From NCBI RefSeq assembly GCF_002019705.1, contig NZ_KV917377.1, positions 494,565 through 558,564 of the forward strand: a DNA stretch of 64,000 bases, read 5' to 3'. Both the position numbers and the translations under genes were made by a program. This document shows positions 53,129 to 61,650 of this stretch, one piece after another. The notes under the pieces are model-generated. The model was not told where the DNA came from. It did no database searches and was given only the letters and a program-made list of their open reading frames with translations. Positions within the stretch are counted from its first letter, which is position 1. Each line of letters starts with the position of its first letter. Origin of the DNA: Shouchella patagoniensis. Its GTDB lineage: Bacteria; Bacillota; Bacilli; Bacillales; Bacillaceae_D.

Positions 53129-54727
53129 ATGACAACAGTTAAAACAAGTACAGATCTTCACCAAATATTAGTTGCTGATGCAATGAGCGAAGAAGGACTT
53201 CTTCCTTTACTTCAGTCATCTAACGTAACTGTTACGCAAGCAACCATTAATGAGGCAGGTGCTTTAGACAAATATGATGCACTGCTTATTCGAAGTGCAA
53301 CTACAGTATCCGATGATTTAATTAAAAAAATGCCTAACTTAAAAATTATCGCTCGAGCAGGTGTAGGTGTTGACAATGTAGACGTGCAAGCCGCAACTAA
53401 GCATGGTGTTGTCGTGATCAATGCACCTGATGGCAACACCATCTCAACAGCAGAGCATACATTCGCAATGATTAGCTCACTTGTCCGGAACATCCCACAA
53501 GCCAATGCTTCAGTTAAGCAAGGAAAGTGGGACCGTAAATTATACCAAGGCGTGGAATTGCGTGGGAAAACGCTTGGAATTGTTGGATTTGGACGTATCG
53601 GTACTCAACTCGCAAAACGTGCTCAAGCATTTGAAATGAGTGTTCTCGTTTATGACCCTTTTTTAACCGCTGAACGCGCTGAAAAACTGGGAATTGAACA
53701 AGGGGACCTCCAACATGTATTATCAACAGCAGACATTATTACAGTTCATACACCGCTCACTAAAGAAACAAAAGGCCTTCTTAATATGAAAACCATTCCA
53801 TTAACAAAACCAGGTGTCTTTTTAATTAACTGTGCTAGAGGTGGGATCATTGACGAACAAGCATTAAAATACTTCTTAAATAACGGCCACGTTGCTGGAG
53901 CGGCGCTAGATGTTTTTAGTGAAGAGCCTGCGACAGATCGTGAACTAATAGACCATCCTCGCGTCGTTGCAACACCTCATATTGCAGCATCAACAAAAGA
54001 AGCACAATTAAATGTGGCTGCTCAAGTTTCTGAAGAAGTTTTACTGTTTTTAAATGGAGAACCTGCTAGAAATTCTATTAACTTACCTGCTCTCTCTAAA
54101 GAAGTGTATGAAAAAATCAAGCCGCATTATGATCTTTCGCGGACAATGGGCTCAGTATTATCACAACTCATGCGAGTCCCAGTTCAAGAAATTGAAGTGT
54201 TTTACAGCGGAACCGTGACAGAAAGAGATACAAGTGTCCTAACCCGTAGTTTAATTTCTGGATTTTTACAACCACGAGTAGATGCAGCTGTGAACGATGT
54301 TAATGCATCGCTTATTGCAAAAGAACGAGGAATTGTTTTTGGAGAAAAACACTTAACCCGAAATTATGGTTATTCAAATTTAATTCAAGCGATTGTATAT
54401 GGTGAAGGTAGACAATTAGAAATGAAAGCAACTTATATTAATGAATACGGCCCACGAATTGTCTCTGTTAATGATTTTTCAGTTGATATCGTCGCAGAAG
54501 GTCATATTCTTTATATTCAACATTACGATCGCCCCGGAGTAATTGGTAAAATGGGGCAACTGCTTGCCAAACACGATGTTAATATTGCAACAATGCAAGT
54601 TGGCCGTAAATCTGCTGGCGGTGAAGCAATCATGATGGTGAAAGTTGATAAACATGTAGAAGAAGATGTAATCAATGAGTTACTGACTTTCGATGAAATT
54701 GCATTAGCAAATGTAATTGATTTATAA
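53129..54727 (+). CDS. serA: D-3-phosphoglycerate dehydrogenase
   Basis: SerA oxidises 3-phosphoglycerate with NAD+, the first step of serine synthesis. The 532-residue protein has the NAD fold with GIVGFGRIGTQLAKRA, the catalytic His in TPHIAASTKEAQ, an intermediate allosteric domain (about 315-450) and a C-terminal ACT domain (HYDRPGVIGKMGQLLAKHDVN). ATG 53129 follows TGGAG and gives the normal length; the in-frame TTG at 53081 lies inside the T-box terminator. Serine shortage should relieve the leader. Confidence 0.97.
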   Translation: MTTVKTSTDLHQILVADAMSEEGLLPLLQSSNVTVTQATINEAGALDKYDALLIRSATTVSDDLIKKMPNLKIIARAGVGVDNVDVQAATKHGVVVINAPDGNTISTAEHTFAMISSLVRNIPQANASVKQGKWDRKLYQGVELRGKTLGIVGFGRIGTQLAKRAQAFEMSVLVYDPFLTAERAEKLGIEQGDLQHVLSTADIITVHTPLTKETKGLLNMKTIPLTKPGVFLINCARGGIIDEQALKYFLNNGHVAGAALDVFSEEPATDRELIDHPRVVATPHIAASTKEAQLNVAAQVSEEVLLFLNGEPARNSINLPALSKEVYEKIKPHYDLSRTMGSVLSQLMRVPVQEIEVFYSGTVTERDTSVLTRSLISGFLQPRVDAAVNDVNASLIAKERGIVFGEKHLTRNYGYSNLIQAIVYGEGRQLEMKATYINEYGPRIVSVNDFSVDIVAEGHILYIQHYDRPGVIGKMGQLLAKHDVNIATMQVGRKSAGGEAIMMVKVDKHVEEDVINELLTFDEIALANVIDL

Positions 54728-54759
54728 TATCGAACCTTTGTGTTTCACATATCCATAGT

Positions 54760-54792
54760 AAAAGCACCCCAACATTTTTTCGGGGTGCTTTT
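54760..54792. terminator. Bidirectional terminator between serA and a small minus-strand gene
   Basis: AAAAGCACCCC (54760-54770) with GGGGTGCTTTT (54782-54792); T-rich on both sides, serving convergent genes. Confidence 0.88.
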
Positions 54793-54794
54793 CT

Positions 54795-54983
54795 TTAAAT
54801 CGTTCGTTTAAAAGAGTGATCCATCGTTCGATCTGGCAATTCTCCCTGCACCGATACGATTTCAAATTTTTTTATCTGCTCACTTTGTGTAGTTAGCTTC
54901 ACACTAAAAAACAAAATTCCGATCGCACAGGCTAGTAAAAACACAACGCTTATCCTGCGCATAAAATCACCGATCTCAGTCAT
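54795..54983 (-). CDS. Small membrane-anchored protein, 62 residues
   Basis: One hydrophobic segment (about 9-29, ISVVFLLACAIGILFF), then a polar tail of 33 residues (TTQSEQIKKFEIVSVQGEL). ATG 54983 follows GGGGGA. Family not recognised. It could also start at ATG 54962 (MRRISVVF). Convergent with serA and next to the cob(I)alamin adenosyltransferase, but the spacing does not show a common operon. Confidence 0.65.
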   Translation of the reverse strand: MTEIGDFMRRISVVFLLACAIGILFFSVKLTTQSEQIKKFEIVSVQGELPDRTMDHSFKRTI

Positions 54984-55036
54984 AGCATCCCCCTTCAGCA
55001 GTCATTCCTGCCATCTATATGAGGAGCGATACGGTT

Positions 55037-55588
55037 TTATTCACTAATTATCTTTAAGCTTCCTTCATACAATACATCTTTCACGCCTAATTGAGCATTC
55101 GCCAAACGAGCCACAGTAAAAAAATAATCTGACAATCGATTGATATACGGTCCTAGAGGACTGGAAAAAACATCCAGCATACTCATTTTACGCTCCGCTC
55201 TTCGCGCATCAGTGCGGCAGCGGTGTAAAGCACATGCTGATTCACTTCCCCCAGGCAAAATAAATTGACGTAAGGGATCTATTGTTTCCGTATAATGATC
55301 AATTCGCTTCTCTAGCATTTTTGTATGTTCTACGTTAATCTTTGCCTTCATTTCAACTGTTGTATTCGCCAGATCAGCGCCTACATCAAAAAGCTGATTA
55401 GAGATAATAAGTAGTTCCTTCTGTAAATCGATAAGACCTTCTTTTTTTACGTATGCAATTGCCATACCTACAGAACTATTTAACTCATCTATTGCACCTA
55501 TTGCTTCAATTCTAGCATCCGTTTTATCAACCCGCGTACCGATTAGGCTTGTACGTCCTTTGTCTCCACCTTTAGTATAAATTTTCAT
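55037..55588 (-). CDS. Cob(I)alamin adenosyltransferase, PduO type
   Basis: Adds the 5'-deoxyadenosyl group of ATP to cob(I)alamin. The 182-residue protein starts MKIYTKGGDKGRTSLIG, the ATP-binding N-terminus, with EAIGAIDELNSSVGMA and the C-terminal CHRCRTDARRAER/YINRLSDYFFTVAR-type core. GGGTGGG precedes ATG 55588. An in-frame codon at 55684 lies in the ATPase gene. With btuC and btuD it forms a B12 uptake and conversion operon. Whether the coenzyme serves adenosyl-B12 enzymes is not shown in the window. Confidence 0.93.
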   Translation of the reverse strand: MKIYTKGGDKGRTSLIGTRVDKTDARIEAIGAIDELNSSVGMAIAYVKKEGLIDLQKELLIISNQLFDVGADLANTTVEMKAKINVEHTKMLEKRIDHYTETIDPLRQFILPGGSESACALHRCRTDARRAERKMSMLDVFSSPLGPYINRLSDYFFTVARLANAQLGVKDVLYEGSLKIISE

Positions 55589-55607
55589 TATCTTCCCACC
55601 CTTTTTA

Positions 55608-56390
55608 TTATGTAATCGTTGGTCTAATAGAGAATTGTTTAAATCCCGTAGCCGGTTCACGCCAACTAGTAAAAGGAGTTCCATACAGTCTCTCTAATTG
55701 CACAGAATTCATCACTTCCTGTGTAGGTCCGTAATTTTGGATCTTCCCACCCTTTAACATCATAACTGTATCACAATAAAGACTCGTTATATTTACATCA
55801 TGAAGGATACATACAACCGTCAGCTTATTTAGTTGAACGAGTTTTTTCACATGATCCATTAATGCAACTTGATGAGCTAAATCCAAATGATTTGTTGGTT
55901 CATCAAGTAATAAACAATCTGGTTGTTGTGCTAAGGCCCGCGCAAGCCAAACACGTTGTTTTTCACCACCACTTAGTGCCATTAATGAACGTTTTGCTAA
56001 GTGGGAAATATTCGTTTCTTCCATCACTTCTTTAACGATTTGTTTGTCTTCTAGACTCTCTCTTGAAAAAAGTCCACTCCAATACGCATATCTCCCAAGC
56101 ATAACTGCCTCTTCAACAGTAGAATGAAATGAAACACTGCTCTCCTGAGAAAGTACAGCCACTCTGCGAGCCCGTTGTTTATAAGATAGTCTCGTTAACT
56201 TCTCTCCGCCTATATGAATCGTACCCGCTCCAATTGTTAAAGCACCGGAAATCGCTTGCAATAAAGTTGTTTTTCCACTTCCATTCGCCCCTAAGATTCC
56301 TAAGACTTGACCTTTTTCCACTTGAAAACAGAGGTCGTTAAGGACAATTCTATGTCCCCGCTTAACAATCAAACCTTCTGCATCAATCAT
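55608..56390 (-). CDS. btuD: ABC transporter ATPase, BtuD/FecE type
   Basis: A 260-residue ATPase with Walker A GANGSGKTTLL, signature LSGGEKQRVWLARAL, Walker B CLLLDEPTNHLDL and switch histidine ILHDVN. The family transports cobalamin or ferric siderophores; the cobalamin riboswitch and the downstream adenosyltransferase point to vitamin B12. ATG 56390 overlaps the permease stop (TGATG). Confidence 0.9.
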   Translation of the reverse strand: MIDAEGLIVKRGHRIVLNDLCFQVEKGQVLGILGANGSGKTTLLQAISGALTIGAGTIHIGGEKLTRLSYKQRARRVAVLSQESSVSFHSTVEEAVMLGRYAYWSGLFSRESLEDKQIVKEVMEETNISHLAKRSLMALSGGEKQRVWLARALAQQPDCLLLDEPTNHLDLAHQVALMDHVKKLVQLNKLTVVCILHDVNITSLYCDTVMMLKGGKIQNYGPTQEVMNSVQLERLYGTPFTSWREPATGFKQFSIRPTIT

Positions 56391-57442
56391 CAATCATTTC
56401 CCCTTTTATTGATTGCGCTTTGACGATACAACATCCATGCAAAAATGGGAGATCCAATAAGCGCAGTCACAACACCAATTGGCAATTCAATCGGAGCAGC
56501 TACCGTTCTTGCCACTAAGTCCATAAGAACTAAAAACCCAGCTCCAACAATGGCAGATAACGGCAACAGCGAGCCGTGATTGGGCCCCCAAACCGTTCGT
56601 ACCATATGAGGAACCACCAAACCAACAAACCCGATAGTCCCAGAAACGGCTACCGCACTACCAGTTAATATTGTTGCTGCTCCTAAAATCATATATTTCT
56701 TTTTTTGAACAGACACTCCAAGATATTGAGCAGTCTCTTCTCCATACATAAACGCGTTTAATTCACGTCTACATAATAAAAGCAAGACAAACCCGCTAAT
56801 AAAAAAAGGAATAATTAAACCAACATAGGGCCAACCTCTCATCCCCACACTACCCATAAGCCAATTAATCACATGACGCAACTCTTCTTGGGAAAGAGCG
56901 ACGAAGAGAGATAGCCATGCCCCTAAAAAAGCACTCATGATAATTCCAGTTAAGATCACTGTTTCATTTGAAAGTGTTCGCTGAATCAAACGTGTAAAGA
57001 AAATAACAGCTAATAGTGTTAAAAAACCACTAACCATTGAAACAAGCGGTAAAGTCCATAAACCAATAAATGAAATCTGAAAAAACAACACAGCTACCGC
57101 GCCTAACGCAGAACCAGAAGACACGCCAAGTGTAAATGGATCTGCTAATGGATTTCTAAGCAGGCCTTGAAAAGCCGCTCCTGCTATAGCTAGTGATGCT
57201 CCAACAAAAAGCGTAAGCAACACCCTTGGAAGTCGAACATTTAATACAATTTGGACATGAGCAGGCGATATGTCTCCGCCCATAGGTATACCTAAACCTT
57301 CTTGGACAATCGCATAAAAAATTGTACTTACAGGAATATTAACACTCCCAAAACGGATTGCCAAAACGACAATAATTAAAACACTTAAACAAGATAAAAG
57401 ATATGCCACATAAGTTGGAACTTGATTAAAATTCTTTGTCAA
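56390..57442 (-). CDS. btuC: ABC transporter permease, BtuC/FecCD type
   Basis: A polytopic permease of about 350 residues with the FecCD motifs LPRVLLTLFVGASLAIAGAAFQ, NPLADPFTLGVSSGSALGA and GTIGFVGLVVPHMVR. GTG 57448 lies directly on the ribosome site, so TTG 57442 (MTKNFNQVP), 5 bases after AAGAAGG, is a better start. It is the first gene after the cobalamin riboswitch. No periplasmic-type binding protein gene (btuF) is present in the operon. Confidence 0.9.
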   Translation of the reverse strand: MTKNFNQVPTYVAYLLSCLSVLIIVVLAIRFGSVNIPVSTIFYAIVQEGLGIPMGGDISPAHVQIVLNVRLPRVLLTLFVGASLAIAGAAFQGLLRNPLADPFTLGVSSGSALGAVAVLFFQISFIGLWTLPLVSMVSGFLTLLAVIFFTRLIQRTLSNETVILTGIIMSAFLGAWLSLFVALSQEELRHVINWLMGSVGMRGWPYVGLIIPFFISGFVLLLLCRRELNAFMYGEETAQYLGVSVQKKKYMILGAATILTGSAVAVSGTIGFVGLVVPHMVRTVWGPNHGSLLPLSAIVGAGFLVLMDLVARTVAAPIELPIGVVTALIGSPIFAWMLYRQSAINKRGND

Positions 57443-57501
57443 TCGCACCTTCTTTTTACTCCTTTTTTCTTGTCCTGCAATTTACATATCCTCATAAATA
57501 T

Positions 57502-57534
57502 AAAAAAAGCACACTTTCACAAGAAAGCGCGCTT
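57502..57534 (-). terminator. Terminator of the cobalamin riboswitch
   Basis: AAGCACACTTTC (57507-57518) pairs with GAAAGCGCGCTT (57523-57534), twelve pairs with two G-U, four-base loop, then seven T on the minus strand. It stands between the aptamer and btuC. Confidence 0.88.
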
Positions 57535-57592
57535 CAATAGAAACCATTAAGCATCCAGAAAACAGTTTGTTTCTCCAATCCACGAAAGAGAA

Positions 57593-57747
57593 GGAATGCT
57601 CATTTAGTACGGCAGGTAGTCTGGCTCCCACGTCTAAAAGCGTGGTTACAGTGGCGGGTCCGCGCTGGTATTTAACCAGCTTCCCCTGTTAAGCAACGAG
57701 CGCATCCGTGCGAGCTACTATTTATTTATGAATCAACTAAGCATCCC
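57593..57747 (-). ncRNA. Cobalamin (B12) riboswitch
   Basis: P1 is formed by 57735-57747 with 57593-57605. Between them on the minus strand are ACAGGGGAAGCTGG, the GCGGACCCGCCACTGTAA segment and AGCCAGACTACCTGCC, the B12-box landmarks. With the terminator at 57502-57534 it should stop btuC transcription when cobalamin is high. Confidence 0.94.
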
Positions 57748-57757
57748 TTAATCGTAA

Positions 57758-57773
57758 TGTTCCGTATGGAACA
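57758..57773. promoter_or_regulatory. Inverted repeat upstream of the cobalamin riboswitch
   Basis: TGTTCC-GTAT-GGAACA. It lies in the only gap (57748-57801) that could hold a promoter for the btu operon. It could be a protein operator or a weak hairpin after resE; no T run follows. I could not define a good SigA promoter around it. Confidence 0.4.
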
Positions 57774-57801
57774 AGATTTATCGATTTGTTTCGCCAAGAC
57801 T

Positions 57802-59556
57802 TTATTTCTTTCGCGGCAAACTAAATCGGAATGTTGTACCTTCTTCAACCTTACTTTGAACACTCATTATGCCAGAATGAGCATCAATAATGTTTTTCGC
57901 AATTGCTAATCCAAGCCCCGTGCCTCCACGTTGACGTGTGCGAGCTTTATCTGCTTTATAAAATCGTTCAAACACATAAGGTAAGTCTTCCTCTGGAATC
58001 CCACTTCCTGTATCAACTACAGTAAAAGTATCATGACCATTTTCAACCGTATGACAAACTCGAACATGCCCTCCAGGCTCTGTGTGTCTAATCGCATTTG
58101 AGATCAAGTTTGTTAATACTTGTTCAATCCGATCCGCATCAAAATAAGCATTTTCTCCTTGATTTTGTTGTTCGAGGTCGATTTTCAAACCATCTTCTTT
58201 GGCATAACTTGTAAACTTGCGTACAATTCGTTCTAAATACGAATCCAGATCAATTTCCTCAATCTGAAGGTCAACGTAGCCCGCTTCCATTCGAGCTAAA
58301 TCCAACAGCTCATTTACGAGTCTACCCATTCGTAACGATTCATCATAAATAATTTGTGCAACCTCTTTGCGTTCATCTTCGCTTGACATAACGCCATCAA
58401 CCATCGCTTCACTATATCCTTGAAGCATCGATATTGGTGTTCTCAATTCATGGGATACATTTGCAATAAAGTCTTTACGCAGTTTGTCATGGCGTCGCTC
58501 CTCTGTTACATCACGAACAACAGCCACGGCACCGCGTATATGATTCTCCTCATAGAGTGGAGCCATTAAAACGGCCATGCTTCTACCTTGCACCGTTTGT
58601 TCTTTTAACTCTTCTTTTTCCGTTTGTACAACACGTTCAAACAATGGTTGCAATGATGGTGGTAGCTTTGCTAATTCCGTATCGTGCTCTTTGCCTTCTT
58701 CATAAAAGAGCATATCAAGAAAACGCTTTGCCTGCGGATTTGTTAACAAAATGTTTCCTTTGCGATTCAGTGTCAGCACCCCATCTGCCATACTGACTAA
58801 TATTCGTGAAAGTTGTTCTTTCTCCTGATTCAACTCGGAAATATTCCTGTTAAGTTCTCTCCTCATACGATTAAACGCAATCGCTAGCTGTCCAATCTCA
58901 TCCTGCGTTAATATCGGAACTTTTGTATGAAACTTTCCTTGAGCAACTTCCAATGCAGCTTGTCTCATTTTTCTAAGTGGAGCTGTAATTCTCGTCGATA
59001 AGAAAAAAGCAAACACTGTCGTTAATACTAACGCAATTCCAGCAGACAAATAAGTCAAACGCCTCGTTTCTGCTGATGCTTCTTCAACTGCAGACAAAGG
59101 TTGATATAAGAAAATGCCACTGTTTGGGTCGTTATTTAAACGTTCACCAACAATAATAAAATCCATTTGTTCTTCTGAATTACCTTCTAATGGGTACCGT
59201 TGAACTGGATCAACTTGTCTTTCATCTTGCAACAAGGACAACAATTGTGCCGGCTCTACTTCTCCAGTCAATTGTCCTGTAGCACTCCAGCTTAGTTCAC
59301 CCTCTTCAATAATCATAATGTTTATGCCAAATTCATCACTTATCGTTTGCAAATGATCAAATGTACCTTCTGGTTCATTATGACTCTCATAGGTCGAGAT
59401 CGCCATGTTTGCATAACTATTTAAACGCGATTCAGCATCTTCCAAATTAGAGCCTTCGGTAAACCTTAACTGCATAACCATTAATACGGTCAGTACAACT
59501 GTTACAAGAAGCAAAATCGTCAACCATAATTTACCAACTACACTTTGCCATAACAT
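57802..59556 (-). CDS. resE: Sensor histidine kinase ResE
   Basis: ResE senses redox or nitric oxide signals and controls ResD. The 584-residue protein has two membrane segments (about 10-30 and 168-190), an extracellular domain, HAMP (about 190-243), a PAS domain (about 245-355, VSMADGVLTLNRKGNILLTN), His369 in VSHELRTPISML, and an ATPase domain with NLISNAIRHT, DTGSGIPEE and GGTGLGLAI. Its ATG overlaps the resD stop (TAATG). Confidence 0.95.
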   Translation of the reverse strand: MLWQSVVGKLWLTILLLVTVVLTVLMVMQLRFTEGSNLEDAESRLNSYANMAISTYESHNEPEGTFDHLQTISDEFGINIMIIEEGELSWSATGQLTGEVEPAQLLSLLQDERQVDPVQRYPLEGNSEEQMDFIIVGERLNNDPNSGIFLYQPLSAVEEASAETRRLTYLSAGIALVLTTVFAFFLSTRITAPLRKMRQAALEVAQGKFHTKVPILTQDEIGQLAIAFNRMRRELNRNISELNQEKEQLSRILVSMADGVLTLNRKGNILLTNPQAKRFLDMLFYEEGKEHDTELAKLPPSLQPLFERVVQTEKEELKEQTVQGRSMAVLMAPLYEENHIRGAVAVVRDVTEERRHDKLRKDFIANVSHELRTPISMLQGYSEAMVDGVMSSEDERKEVAQIIYDESLRMGRLVNELLDLARMEAGYVDLQIEEIDLDSYLERIVRKFTSYAKEDGLKIDLEQQNQGENAYFDADRIEQVLTNLISNAIRHTEPGGHVRVCHTVENGHDTFTVVDTGSGIPEEDLPYVFERFYKADKARTRQRGGTGLGLAIAKNIIDAHSGIMSVQSKVEEGTTFRFSLPRKK

Positions 59557-60272
59557 TAGCCACGTGTCGCCTCAAATTTATAGCCAACACCCCAAACAGT
59601 GGATATGATCGCTGAAACTTCTGGGGAGACACGATTTAATTTCTCACGCAATCGTTTTATATGTGTATCAACAGTACGTAAATCTCCAAAAAACTCATAA
59701 TTCCAGACGTCTTTTAATAATTGTTCTCGCGAGAACACTTTATCCGGTGATTGAGCTAAATAAAAAAGCAATTCATATTCCTTTGGCGTTAAACCAATTT
59801 CTTCATTATCGACACTAACGCGATGAGCATCATTATCAATCGTTAGAGGACCAAAAACGAGCACATCTTTTGTTTGAGTATCCGTCTGCAAAAACTTCGT
59901 AGCAGAAGCTCTCCGCAATAACGCTTTTACACGTAACACAACTTCTCTTGGACTAAATGGTTTCACAATATAATCATCTGCCCCTACTTCAAAACCTTGA
60001 ACACGGTTCGCTTCTTCACCTTTCGCAGTCAACATCATAACAGGCGTAGCTTTTGTTTTACGTAACTCTTGACACATTTCAATACCATCCATACCTGGCA
60101 TCATTACATCTAATAAAATCAAATCATATTCTTCTGTTAAGGCAAGTTCAAGCGCACTTGAACCATCACTTGCCTCTTCAATGATATAATCTTCCCGCTC
60201 TAAATACATTTTTAATAGACGACGAATACGATCTTCATCATCTACAACTAAAAGCTTTGGTTGATAATCCAT
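59556..60272 (-). CDS. resD: Response regulator ResD
   Basis: OmpR-family regulator that activates respiration and cytochrome genes. The 238-residue protein has acidic pocket VVDDED, Asp55 in LILLDVMMPGMDG, DDYIVKPFSPREV and winged-helix segments GLTPKEYELLFYLAQ, DLRTVDTHIKRLREKL and STVWGVGYKF. AGGAGGG precedes ATG 60272. A terminator upstream after resC suggests that resDE also has its own promoter. Confidence 0.95.
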   Translation of the reverse strand: MDYQPKLLVVDDEDRIRRLLKMYLEREDYIIEEASDGSSALELALTEEYDLILLDVMMPGMDGIEMCQELRKTKATPVMMLTAKGEEANRVQGFEVGADDYIVKPFSPREVVLRVKALLRRASATKFLQTDTQTKDVLVFGPLTIDNDAHRVSVDNEEIGLTPKEYELLFYLAQSPDKVFSREQLLKDVWNYEFFGDLRTVDTHIKRLREKLNRVSPEVSAIISTVWGVGYKFEATRG

Positions 60273-60385
60273 TGTGTCACCCTCCTAATCAAGTGAAACT
60301 CTTTTATTTAAAAGAATATCACTACCTTCTATATTAGTGTACCATGTATTAAAAATTAGTCGCCAATTATACACAAGGACCAAAA

Positions 60386-60427
60386 CAAAAAAACGGAATT
60401 GTTACAACATCACTGTAACAATTCCGT
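60386..60427 (-). terminator. Terminator after resC
   Basis: Perfect 14-bp stem ACGGAATTGTTACA (60393-60406) with TGTAACAATTCCGT (60414-60427), 7-base loop, T run on the minus strand. The 113 bases between it and resD hold no gene. Confidence 0.93.
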
Positions 60428-60433
60428 CAAATT

Positions 60434-61633
60434 CTAAGAAGCGTAAGAGTGAAGACCCGCAATTACCAAGTTTACAAAAACAAGATTAAACATAATAATA
60501 GCAAACCCAATAACACAGAGCCACGCTGATTTTTCGCCATGCCACCCTTTATTTAAACGTAAATGGAGGTAAGCTGCGTAAAATAAAAATGTAATTAATG
60601 CCCATACTTCTTTAGGGTCCCATCCCCAAAATCTAGACCAGGCGATTTGCGCCCAAATCATTGCAAAAATCAATCCTCCCAAAGCAAATACCGGGAAACC
60701 AATTGCAATTGCACGATAACTAAATTCATCCAGTATAAGAGGAGTTGAACCTTTCACAAGTGGTTGAATAAATAAAGAGAGTCGCTTACGTAAGAGTAAT
60801 CTTAACAAACCATACAAAATGAGACCAAACGCGAATGACCAAATAAGTGTGTTAAAATCTCCGGCTTCAATATTCCCCGGCACCGATACAATTGGGTCCA
60901 TTGCCCCCTCAGTTAGGTTCACCCACTCGTTCGGTCCAATTATTGGAGGTAAATTATAAGTCATTGGCACTTCAGACTGTTCGCCGTTTTCGTTGACAAA
61001 ATCAAACTCAATTTCGTATCCAGCTGCTGAAAAACCATGGGATAAAGTTACATGAGCAACAACACAAAGAAGTCCATACATAATGACTTCTAGGACCCTT
61101 GGCTTCCAACTCTTTTGTGTTAAATCAATCGTACGAATTAAGTAAGCTAATCCAGCCGCAAAACCAATTGCAAGCAACCCTTGACCAATTGCTGTTGTAA
61201 TAATATGAAGCTTTAACATTAACGGCATTTGCAGCGACGGAACGAGAGGCGCAATTGCCGTTGAGAATGTTGAAGCGTAAACTATTAATAGCATAACCGT
61301 AGGCATTGTAAACAATCCGATCACATCGGCACGAGTTGGATAAATAAAATAGATAATCGCAAATGCGAGAGCCATTGCAATGCCAAGTGTAGTCATGTAT
61401 TCAAACATATTGCTGACTGGTGCATGTCCAGCAGCCGACCATCGTGCAAAGAAATAGCCAAGCGAAAGTCCCAAACCAAATAGCACAAAACCAATGCCCC
61501 ATTTACTTGATTTAGTTTGGACAGCTTGAGCCGATTCTTTTCGCTGTTTCGATAATGAAAATACAAAAAAGATTGTCGCGGTTAAATACGCAAAAAAAGC
61601 TAAAAGCAATAAATTTAAACTTAGATTGGCCAT
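60434..61633 (-). CDS. resC: Cytochrome c biogenesis protein ResC (CcsA family)
   Basis: Membrane heme-handling protein of System II cytochrome c maturation. It has 399 residues, about eight membrane segments and the tryptophan-rich WWD motif WSRFWGWDPKEVWALITF, plus histidines GLHSYAS at the C-terminus and in HVTLSHGFS. AAAGGGGG precedes ATG 61633, 17 bases after resB. Confidence 0.95.
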   Translation of the reverse strand: MANLSLNLLLLAFFAYLTATIFFVFSLSKQRKESAQAVQTKSSKWGIGFVLFGLGLSLGYFFARWSAAGHAPVSNMFEYMTTLGIAMALAFAIIYFIYPTRADVIGLFTMPTVMLLIVYASTFSTAIAPLVPSLQMPLMLKLHIITTAIGQGLLAIGFAAGLAYLIRTIDLTQKSWKPRVLEVIMYGLLCVVAHVTLSHGFSAAGYEIEFDFVNENGEQSEVPMTYNLPPIIGPNEWVNLTEGAMDPIVSVPGNIEAGDFNTLIWSFAFGLILYGLLRLLLRKRLSLFIQPLVKGSTPLILDEFSYRAIAIGFPVFALGGLIFAMIWAQIAWSRFWGWDPKEVWALITFLFYAAYLHLRLNKGWHGEKSAWLCVIGFAIIMFNLVFVNLVIAGLHSYAS

Positions 61634-61650
61634 TATGTCCCCCTTTGCCG

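Noticed and set aside
57758-57773. LexA box
   Set aside because: The inverted repeat TGTTCC/GGAACA does not fit the Bacillus LexA consensus CGAAC-N4-GTTCG.
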